Shown piece by piece: positions 54,451 to 64,000 of a stretch of 64,000 bases of DNA (the stretch's first letter is position 1; the number at the start of each line of letters is the position of its first letter). The DNA comes from Puccinellia tenuiflora (Eukaryota; Streptophyta; Magnoliopsida; Poales; Poaceae), in assembly GCA_012064385.1 (NCBI GenBank), contig QRDG01000416.1, positions 1,032,862 through 1,096,861 on the forward strand. The letters run 5' to 3'. The translations under genes and the position numbers were made by a program. A model generated the notes under the pieces. That model had not been told where the DNA came from. It saw only the letters and a list, made by a program, of their open reading frames with translations, and made no database searches.

Positions 54451-56569
54451 TGAAAGGACAAGGATGTCGCCTAGAGGGGGGGGGGTGAATAGGCGATTTA
54501 AACTTTTTGATTTAAGGCTTGATAATTGCGGAATAAAACTAGATGTTTAAATTAACAAGCCAACAACCTAAAATACTAGGTTTGCCTAAGTGCACCAACA
54601 ACTTATGCTAAGGAATAAAACAACAAGGTGATAGCAATATATATGACTTCAAGCACGAAGGCTATCACAATGTAAATTGCATAAGTAAAGAGCTCGGGTA
54701 TAGAAATAACCGAGGCACACGGAGACGAGGATGTATTCCCGAGTTCCTCCTTGTTAAGGGAGTACGTCTCGTTGGAGGGGTGTGAGCTCGCCACAAGAGG
54801 CCTACTCAAGATGCCACAAAGGCCTCACCCTATTCTCCGATGAACCGCACCCAAGGGTTTGGTTCACCTTCCTATATCGAAATCCTTCAAGGCGGAATCC
54901 GGAGCCTTTACAACAATCTTTGGGGCACACACCCACAACCAAATTGGGGGCTCCCAAATCTTCCCCGAAGCTTCACAACTCGAAGGCTTCGCGGCACCAC
55001 CAACCGTCTAGTGTACACAATGCACCCAAGAGGCACAAGCTCTCGGGAACACGATGCACCCAAGAGTAATAAGCTTCTCAACGTCAATCCCAGGAATCAC
55101 CGCGAAGAGCACAACCCGATGCAACTAATGCAAAGGCAAGAACACACCAAGTGGTCAAATTCTTCTCCCCAAAATCCAACCAAAGCAACTAATGCTATGA
55201 AGGGATTTAGGAGGAAGAACAAAGGAGAAACACCAAGAACACTAAAATCTAGATCCAACGAGTTCCCCTCACTTAGAGGAGATTTTGTTTGGTGGAGTAG
55301 TGGATCTAGATCTCCTCTCTTGTTTCCCTAAATTTGGGCAAGAATCATCGGAGGGATTAGGAGGAATCGAGCTCTCAAGTTTTGCAACAATGGAGGAGAG
55401 AGAGGGGAAAAACTAGTTGAAACAATGGGAAAGAAGCCCCTTTTATATGGAGCCTCAAAATGTGGCCATTGGGGGCAGAAAAGCTCCCAGCCCCGACAGC
55501 CAGGCCTAGGGCCGACCTGGGGCCGGCCTGGCTAGGCAGGAACCCGAAGTGGCCGGCCTTGGCCCGGCCTGAGCCCGGCCTGGGCTGGCCAAACTGTAGA
55601 AAAACATCCAACACGAAAACAAACATATTTTGATCATCCGAACTCCATTTTCGATGTTCTTGGGCTCCTTGGAATCGCAACGAAAAGCTCTATAAGAATA
55701 TACAGAGAAACATCATAGTCCAACAAGGGAGAATAAAACCAAATGTGGAAAGGTAAAACCTTCTCTCGCAAACCGGAAATGCTATATCTTTTGCAAATGA
55801 AGTCCGAATGAAGTGAAACCAATTTTGTTGGAAAGAGGACGAAAAATGCTACCCTTGGAAATAGAAAACAAGCAATGGAGATTTTGCAAATAATTGGAAG
55901 ATTGAGACCTCCCATAAGGATGAATCGACAAAATCCCCAATACCGAAAACGCAATAAGGGACGCATATGAAAACACGTTTTCGGTGAACTTAGCCTTGTC
56001 ATGACAAGAACGACAAGCACCAAGACCACACCATGATAAGAGCCAAATAAGAACCAATAAGATGATTGCAAGGATGCAAAGGTTTGTGCTCTCTACGATG
56101 ATACGATCAAGATATTCGATCGAGAGCCCCTCTTGATAGAACGGCTATCTATCCTATAACCCGGTCTCTCAACTAACATCACGAGACCGGTAAAATAGAA
56201 TGCCTATCAATATCATACCTTTGCATTGCGCTTAATCCACTTGAGGTCGATGAAGACGATCTTCATCTCCTCAAGGTGAACCACCTTTCTTGATTGCGCT
56301 TCGCTTGGTGAAGAACTCACATGTTGCTCCCCCATACACCAATATGGGAGAGCACCTCTTCGGCATATCTTCACTTGGACTGAGTGTTGATCAACCCGCA
56401 CTTAGCCTTGATCAACAAATACTCTTCTTTCCATAGCCTTGAATCCAACAAATGGAGATCAAGCAAATCAAAAGGGACACACCTACAAGTAGCTCAATAT
56501 AAACATTAGTCCATAGAGATTGTCATTAATTACCCAAAACCATGCATTGGGGCAAACCATGCACTTTCA
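54451..56569 (-). repeat. 5' LTR of E5
   Basis: 2,119 bases, close to the E1 LTR outside U3. TATA-like CATATAAAAGG (minus, about 55440-55450) follows a GGCCGGCC-type array (55480-55590) that resembles the E2 array rather than the E1 one. The right edge is against gypsy pol sequence at 56570. Confidence 0.87.
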
Positions 56570-59560
56570 GCAACCCATCCATCAGGAGCAGGAACTAAAT
56601 TCCTTAACATCAAGTGATGAAGTTACTACGCTGCCAGTGCCGGTTCAGCAGATTTTGGATGAATTCGAAGCTCTGTTTGGAGATCCAATTGACCTACCAC
56701 CTCGGCGTGCTTGTGATCACCAAGTGCCACTGATGCAAGGGGCACAACCAGTTAATGTTCGGCCATACAGATACACACCCCACCAGAAAACAGAATTGAA
56801 AGACAAGTGCAAGCAATGCTGAAAGCATGGTACTATCAGGCGCAGTTCTAGTCCATTTGCTTCACCCATACTCCTGGTACGCAAGAAGGATGGCACATGG
56901 CGATTTTGTGTGGATTATCGCCAGCTCAACAACATCACTATAAAAAATAAACATCCTCTGCCCATTGTTGACGAGCCTCCTTGATGAACTGGCCAGAGCC
57001 AGATGGTTCAGTAAATTGGATTTGAGTTCTGGGTATCACCAGATCCGAATGGCCGAGGGAGAAGAACATAAAACTACATTTCGCACACACCAAGGGTTAT
57101 ACGAGTTCATGGTCATGCCTTTTGGCTTAACTGGCGCACCAGCCACCTTCCAGAGTGCTATGAATCTGCTCTTTGACAAGTTAATGTGCCATGGTGTCCT
57201 TGTTTTCATGGACGACATCCTCATATACACTTCCACTCTGGAGTCACACCTGGAGCTTCTTCGACAAGTGCTGACTATTCTAAAAGAGAACAAGCTGATG
57301 ATTAAGAAGTCCAAATGCTTATTTACCCAACCACAATTGGAATACCTTGGGCACATTATCAGTGGAGAGGGTGTCGCCACTGACCCCGCAAAGGTGTTGG
57401 TAGTGCAAAGCTGGCCTGTTCCAAAGAACCTGAAGGAGTTGAGAGGCATCTTGGGGATGACAGGCTATTACCGCAAATTTATCAAGAATTATGGGATCAT
57501 TAGTCGAGTCTTGGCAGATATGTTAAAAAAGGGCATACAGTTTCAATGGACACCAGCTGCCGATGAGGCCTTTCGAGATCTCAAACATGCTCTCACCTAG
57601 GCCCCAGTTTTGGCTGTGCCCGACTTCTCCCAGCCATTTGTGCGAGAAACCGACGCCTGCCAGACAGGGATCGGAGCGGTCCTTATATAGAAAGAGCATC
57701 CCATAGCATATCTCAGCAAGTCATTGTGCCCCAAGAACCAGATGCTCTCGACATATGAGAAGGAGTGCTTGGCGATCCTGCTTGCCGTCGAAAAATGGCG
57801 TCCATATCTGCAGTGTCGGGAGTTTACCATTCGCAGTGATCAGAAAAGTCTGCTCCATCTCACTGAGCAGCGTTTGATGACAGGCATGCAACACAAGGCT
57901 TTTGTCAAACTACTAGGACTCAACTATAAGATCCAGTACAAAAAGGGCATTACCAATTTTGGCCGCAGATGCTCTGTCCCGACGTGATCATAGCAGCTCC
58001 ATCCTGGCAATATCCGCAGCAGAACCTACATGGTTAAAAGTCCTGACAGACAGATATGCAGATGATCCTGCAGCCCAAACCTTGCTGACGGAATTGAGTC
58101 TCTCTCCCTCAAATGCAAAAGGGTACTCACTGGACCAGGGTGTCATTCATTTTTAGGGTCGCATTTGGGTAGGAAACAATACTATGGCACACAACCATAT
58201 CATTCAGTCCCTGCGCTCCAGTGGCATTGGAGGCCATTCCGGTGTGTTGCCACATACCAAAGGGTGAAAAGAATGTTTGCCTGGCCTAAAATGAAGCAAA
58301 CAGTGCAAGCTTATGTCAGTTCGTGTTCCATCTGTTAACAAGCTAAGGTAGAACACACCAAATTGCCAGGACTTCTGCAGCCTCTACCCATCCCTCCATT
58401 TCCATGGCATACAGTGAGTCTAGATTTTGTGGAAGGGCTTCCCAAATCTCATGGATTCGATGTGATTCTGGTAGTAATTGATAAGCTGACCAAGTATGCC
58501 CATTTTCTAACTCTGAAGCACCCCTTTACGGCTGCACAAGTTGCTCAAACCTTTCTTGATGGCATTTATAAACTGCATGGTCTGCCTAAGTGCATCATAT
58601 CAGATCGAGATAAAGTCTTCACTAGCAACCTATGGCAAGAGTTGTTCAAATTGACAGACACCCAGCTAATGATGAGTTCTGCATACCATCCCCAAACTGA
58701 TGGTCAGACCGAGCGTCTGAATCAATGTCTGGAAGGGTTCCTTCGTTGCTCAGTACACGCCAAGCTACCCAGTGGTAAAAATGGCTTCCTCTGGCAGAGT
58801 ATTGGTATAACACGTCATACCATTCTGCTATTCAGCGTTCCCCATTCGAGACGCTCTATGACATGTGCCCAGGCATTTTGGCATCCCTGATGAGACACAA
58901 GTGTCCTATTCAGAGCTGGACACTCTGCTCCAGGAACGTGCGGTCACCATGTCCCTGCTTCAAACAACAACTGCTTCGTGCACAAGCCAGGATGCGCAAG
59001 CAAGCTGACAAACATTGGGTCAAGCGTGTCTTCGATGTTGGGGATCAGGTATACCTCAAGGTGCAGACTTACATCCAGACCTCTATTGCGCACCGCAGCA
59101 CTCAGAAATTGGCGTTCAAATTCTACAGGCCATACAAGATCACTCAACGTGTGGGTGATGTGGCGTACAAGCTCGCACTACCACCTGGCAGCTGCATCCA
59201 CGACGTCGTTCATGTGCACAACTCAAACGACATCTACCTCCGACGCATCAGGTCAGTGATGATCATGCTGTTTTCCTCCTTGATCCCGCGGTGATCATGC
59301 AGCCTCTGGCGGTGTTGGCCAATCGCACCATTCAGCGTGGGGGCGTAGCGGTGGAGCAACTGCGAGTGGCCTGGGATGACGCAACACCACCGACAAGCAC
59401 CTAGGAGGATGTCGCTGCTCTGAAGATGTTCTTCTCGGCAGCACTGGCTTGGGGTCAAGCTAGCTCTCAAGGAGAGGGGCATGTCACGGCCCAGGCGGTG
59501 GCCCATGACGACAAGCCCAAGCCCGGACCAGAGAAGGCGTGAGACTCTGGCAAGGACGGC
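56570..59560 (+). pseudogene. Decayed Ty3/gypsy chromovirus pol (RT, RNase H, integrase, chromodomain)
   Basis: The left part is cut off by E5. RT segments include FCVDYRQLNNIT, FSKLDLSSGYHQIRMAE and FMDDILIY (57205-57228). RNase H (LSTYEKECLAILLAVEKWRPY) is at about 57746, integrase (ISDRDKVFTSNLW, AYHPQTDGQTERLNQ) at about 58590-58720. RT-RH-integrase order identifies gypsy. A chromodomain-like end (about 59300-59430) has TAG where a Trp is expected in the TWEDV motif. Several other stops and shifts are present (57598, about 57688). The LTR and gag are not seen. Confidence 0.85.
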
Positions 59561-61170
59561 ATCGCTACACTACTTTGGGAGGCGTCTTCTTCCTGATGAG
59601 GGGAACGGAATAGATGAATCCCGTTGAACTCTTGTAGCTACCTCCCTAAATCCAGATTGTACCTCTGAACTTGTGGTTTTATAATATGAATCACTTGTAA
59701 GGTCGTAACAATTAAGTATTTATTTAGATAGATGCATTGTTTGTCATCTTCTTAGAGAATGAGTAATCCTTTATTACAACTACAACTAACTAATCTCCTT
59801 AGAATTGTTGCCCTCTCCTTGCTCCTAGATGTTCTTCAATGAACCAGTGACACCACACCACGGTGGACCCCACCTCTCCTTTTTTTTTACAGGACCACCT
59901 CTCCTTCTAGATGTCCTCCAATGAACCAGTGACACCACACCACGGTGGATCCTGTTCTCTCATTTTATAGTTAACAACTCTTGAATATTAAAATTGAGTT
60001 TGAGAACAAATATATTGGATATATATACATTTTTTTCAACTACTAATCTCCTTAGAATTGCTGCCCTCTCCTTGCTCCTAGATGTTCTTCAATGAACCAG
60101 TGACACCACAGCACGGTGGACCCCACCTCTACTTACTCCTAGACGTCCTCCAATGAATCAGTGACACCACACCACGGTGGATCCCATTCTCTCATTTTAT
60201 AGTTAACAACTCTTGAATATTAAAATTGAGTTTGAGAAAAAAATATTGGATATATATACATTTTTGTACCTATGTGTAAAATTTCCAATGAAAAAGTGGT
60301 ATTCCCAGCTGCACAGAAAAGAAAATTGTTGTTGTAAAAAAAGGAAAAATAGCTCCATTTTCTCTCAAACTTTCTCTTTTTTATGTAGCCCAAAATATAA
60401 GATTTTTTTTACAAAACTTCTAGAATACATACAATACGTACACGTAGTTGTATGCTTTATTTTAATCAACGAACTTGAAAATATATTATTAATCTAGTCT
60501 AATCTATCTCTCGAGTCTACAATATATGTTCATCATATCGTACGTTGTCTACATACTACCGGAACTTTGATCAATTGTTTTGTTGAAATCTTCATAGAAC
60601 CATGTACACAATTTAACTTTCATGACATTCATAATTGTGTTCGTATCCTGATCGTGTAACAGAGTATCCTGATCATCTTACTCGTGTTGCAACAGAGTCA
60701 GCCAGTTGTACTATTTTCCCATTATTGCTACAGTTTTTTTATATATGTTTCTAAGAAAATTGTTTGTTTATGTATCGTCGGTTGTACTAGAGTGGCTCTA
60801 TTCGTGTGGGTAAGGACCGATCGAGAAATTGCCTACACGCGTGGCTAATCCATTAAGGTTGCGTGCATCATTTTGATGCAGATGCTAGGGGTTCAACATC
60901 CTTTTCGAAGAAAATGGTACTTATCCATTTATGTAGGCTTTGAGCTATTGTTTTACACAAGTTTTTTCAGAATTTTTTTTAAAAATGGTGTAGTTTTGAG
61001 CCTAAGCACCGAGCTATAGCCTGGCCTGCCCTCCGTGAAGGGTAGTCCCTCCGTGTGGGCCCATGTGGCGTTGTATTTGTTTGAGCTATCTAAGGGCATC
61101 TTGAATAGTTTGTTGGCTGGGTTGTTGGTAAAAATGGTCATGTCATCAACCAATAACCTTCTCACAACTA
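59561..61170. repeat. Intergenic DNA with a 253-bp tandem duplication
   Basis: 59788-60040 and 60041-60270 are head-to-tail copies (TAATCTCCTTAGAATTG at 59791 and 60044). Within each copy a segment with AATGAACCAGTGACACCACA is itself present twice. From 60280 to 61170 I see no gene. Confidence 0.82.
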
Positions 61171-61259
61171 CTCCCTCCGTCCCAAAAAGGATGTCATATA
61201 GTGTCTAGATAAATTCAAATTTAGACAAAAAAATAACATCCTTTTCCGAACAGAGGTAG
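61171..61259. mobile_element. Short Stowaway MITE
   Basis: 89 bases: CTCCCTCCGTCCCAAAAAGGATG at the left, CATCCTTTTCCGAACAGAGGTAG at the right, flanked by TA (61169-61170, 61260-61261). Confidence 0.82.
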
Positions 61260-61433
61260 TACTTCATTGATTGTGTAGTTTATCCAATGTGAGGTGAGAT
61301 AATGTGCAAGGGTTGTTGGTATATGAACATACTCCCTCCATTCTGGCAAAATCTAGCCGCAACTATCTTACAACTATTTGAGATGTCTTAGGGAGTTTTC
61401 CTAGTTCTTCCGACAGCCACATTGCTGGAGTTT

Positions 61434-63045
61434 TGATCTACTAATATGTGTGCACATGTGATGAGTGCTGGCAAAGTTGGGTGGCGCCCCAAGCGAAGGC
61501 GGAGATGTAGCTAGTAGCAGTTTTCCCTCGTTTAATGAACCGAGGTTTAACGAACCAGTAGGACTTTGAAATCAACAACGAGGTGAACGTCAACGTGTCA
61601 CGCGTTCCGTTGACGAGCTTGGACCTGCACACACTCAACCAAAATACTTTGCCCCCAACGACGGAAAGGTTGTCAATCTTTCCGGTCTCGCAGAAAACAA
61701 AGTGGTTAATTGTTTGATGAAATAATGAAAAGTGACCAGTGGAGTAATGATGATGAAAAGCAAGTAAATGAGGTTGTAAACAATGTAAAAAGATGGACCG
61801 AGGGCCATGGGTTCACTAGTGGAGTCTCTCAAGTAAATAAAATATGCATGCGATGGGTGAACGAATTACAGCTAGGCAATTGACAAGATCATGACACAAA
61901 CCCAATTTAGCTATGATAAAAAGAACATGATAATATTTATGGAGGCATCACAACAAGGAACAAAGACCGTTGAGTCCAACTGCGTCTTTGTCTAAAAAGT
62001 CCACCGTGGGATCGCTATCCAGCCTGTCACCCAACGGTATTAAGTTGCAAGCAACATACATTTGCATTAAGTAAAGTGCATGAAGTAAGCAATACTAATA
62101 TCAAAAGAGACATTAACACCGCTGTTTTACCCTTAGTAGCAACAGCACACCCTCGCCCTTAGACGTTTCTGTCACTCGTGCCCAGGAACAAAAGGAGGCA
62201 TGAACCCACTATCTAGCATAAATACTCTCTTGGAGATACACACAATCACTTGGCCAAAGTAACTACGCACATCGGAGAGCATACAAGAACATAAATCAAC
62301 ATATAAGAATCATGCACAATCTGAACATAACTTCATAATCCATCGGATCCCAGCAAACACATCACATAGCATTACAATAATCGATCTTGATCATGTTAGG
62401 CAGCTCACAAGATCATAGGACATGAAGCAAGCATAAGAGAGAGAGACTACCAACTAGCTACTGCCATGGACCCGTAGTCCAAGGTGAGACTACTCACAAC
62501 TCATCCCGGAGGAAGGCATGGCGATGAAGAGCCCTCCGGGATCGATCTCCCCTCCGGCAGAGTGCCGGGATCAGTTTCAGATTGGACCCCGAACTAGGGT
62601 TTTCGGTGACGACGCGTCGGGGTCGAGTTTCTGGAAAATAATGGCCGCCCCCTCGGTTTTAGGTCAAGGGATTTTATAGGTGTCGGAGGGGGCCGAGGGG
62701 ATGCCCCAGGAGCAGGTGCGGGTCCCACCCACGGGTCCAGGTGGGGCCGCAGGCCAGGGCCACCCGTGCCCTGTGGGTGGCCCCCAGGCCGCCCTTTGGT
62801 CCTCGGGTGTCTTCCATCGCATAAAATATCTCCGTAAATTTTGAGGGCAATCCGACGATATTTCCTGTTGTGACTTTTCTAAAATACAAAAACAACAAAA
62901 ACAGGGAACTGGCACTGGGCATCTTGTCAATAGGTTAGTCCGACAAAATGCATAAAAAGGATATAATTGATAGTAAAAACATGTGACAATATCACAAAAC
63001 TAGCATGGATCACTAAAAAATTATAGATACGTTTGAGACGTATCA
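61434..63045 (-). repeat. 3' LTR of a gypsy retrotransposon (TGATACGTCTC type)
   Basis: The right end, read on the minus strand, is TGATACGTCTCAAACG, preceded by a purine-rich AAGCTTGGGGATGC (63046-63059), so it is a 3' LTR. A TATA-like box (minus CCTATAAAATCCC) lies at about 62670-62680. The left end is set at TGATCTACTAATATG by resemblance to known LTR ends in Triticeae (Sabrina/WHAM-like) and is less certain. About 1.6 kb. The GC-rich ORFs at 62664-62930 are not genes. Confidence 0.62.
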
Positions 63046-64000
63046 GCATCCCCAAGCTTAACTCCTACTCGTCCTCGAGTAGGTAAGTAATAACAAATAA
63101 TTTTTGATGAGACATGCAACCAACATAATCTTGATCAAGATAGTAATGCAAAGCATAGGATGTGAATGAAGAGATACAAAACAATTGTCTATAATTGATA
63201 GCAAGAAAGCAATGAATAACCAAGTTGAATCATTCAAGCAAAACCTTTCATAAATGGTATGGTAAAGACATGAAAACAATGTGATCAACATATTTGACTA
63301 ATTCACAAGGATAATAATTCCATGACAAAAGTATATGAGAATCAACAAGAAGGAAGATGTAAGAATTAGCAAAAAGCTTCAACTTCCAACGGCTTATCTT
63401 ATAGATAAACTCAATGTAAAGATTCATGTTTAATCCTGACAATGCAATATGCTCAACGATACCCAGGGTCAATACTAGATGTTTGCTTTTGTGGAGATAG
63501 AAGGAAAAAGGAAAACTGACTCAACATTAAAAGTAAAAGAAAGGTCCTTCGCAGAGGGAAGCAGGGATTAGTCATGTGCTAGAGCTTTTTAATTTTAAAA
63601 ACAGAAGTAAAACAATTTTGAGGTATGCATGCTTTCGTCAACGACTTCACAACAGAGAAGCCATCTAGTCCCTCATGACAAGCAAGGTTTTTTAGACTTG
63701 TGAGAGCAGCTGGTTTTTAGAGGAGCGAGTACGCTCTTCTTTCTCCTTGGTTTCACCACTGTCCAATGTTTGAGCTGATTTCTCAAATTTGCATTGCGCG
63801 GAGGAGAATGGTGAGTTATATATATATTTTTTGCTTAAGGTGCTCTCGGGTTGATTCAAGTGAAGACGTAATCCATCAACACTGGGTGAAAGGGGGGAAA
63901 TGACCTTGCTCGTCATAAGTTATATCTAGCTCTCCACTGCTCCCTCATGAGCTTAAAAACAGAGGCACAAAAAGAAGTATTTTGAATTTTTAAAGGTAGC
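63046..64000 (-). mobile_element. Interior of the gypsy element upstream of its 3' LTR
   Basis: Begins with the PPT and a CTCGAGGACGAGTAGG motif (minus strand, about 63068-63082). About 0.95 kb without pol sequence, presumably the untranslated region between pol and PPT. Continues beyond the window. Confidence 0.6.

Larger units (their letters stand above)
51187..56569 (-). mobile_element. E5: third gag-only copia element, 3' end missing
   Basis: Minus strand: 5' LTR 54451-56569, PBS 54437-54448, decayed gag 54397-52278, then interior that stops at 51187 against the E3 3' LTR. The cut falls at a sequence (CATGCAAGAGGCAAGG) that is also in the E2 interior (about 15193, reversed). The expected rest of the element is not found left of 38763, so a simple nested insertion does not explain the junction. 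Confidence 0.85.

Noticed and set aside
62664..62930. Minus-strand ORFs of 80-90 codons
   Set aside because: They lie in the GC-rich part of a gypsy LTR.

Overview
The window looks like nuclear DNA of a Triticeae grass (wheat, Aegilops or barley relatives). About 12 kb of gene island sits in nested LTR retrotransposons, with Stowaway MITEs, a Mutator-type element and a terminal repeat beginning TGATACGTCTC as is usual in these genomes. A 108-base N run and a single N show it is an assembled draft. No rRNA, tRNA or CRISPR array was seen.

Layout. 1-11408: a young, gag-only (no pol) copia-type element on the minus strand (E1, 786-11408, near-identical 2.5 kb LTRs); its 3' LTR also serves as the 5' LTR of another copy running off the left edge. 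11409-20451: a related older gag-only element on the plus strand (E2), whose 5' LTR is cut by E1. 20452-20684: an LTR scrap. 20685-23400: low-complexity DNA, including a 68-bp tandem array. 23400-33149: the gene island with two complete plus-strand genes. 33150-38762: DNA-transposon debris, including a 1.6 kb Mutator-like element with ~280-bp terminal inverted repeats and a perfect 9-bp target duplication. 38763-51186: a decayed copia (SIRE/Maximus-like) composite (E3) with gag, broken pol, an extra 3' ORF, assembly gaps and two LTRs that do not match in U3. 51187-56569: a third gag-only element (E5, minus strand), cut at its 3' side. 56570-59560: a decayed Ty3/gypsy chromovirus pol. 59560-61433: tandemly duplicated intergenic DNA and a Stowaway MITE. 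61434-64000: a gypsy 3' LTR and adjoining interior on the minus strand.

The two host genes are (1) a nine-exon gene for a 619-residue protein that fuses a TrhO/YceA-like rhodanese module to an FSH1-type serine hydrolase (plant STR6 type), and (2) a thirteen-exon gene for a 494-residue M24 metallopeptidase of the mitochondrial ICP55 type. I reconstructed both exon by exon; all introns are GT-AG and both reading frames close exactly.

The most unusual material is the gag-only copia group (E1, E2, E5). These elements share primer-binding site and U5 sequence with the pol-bearing E3, and share a coiled-coil gag module placed differently relative to the zinc knuckles. A long non-coding interior carries six collinear PPT-like purine boxes. 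Each LTR carries a subfamily-specific array of short palindromes just upstream of its TATA box. E1 also carries a patch of its own U5 that replaced part of gag, apparently by template switching.
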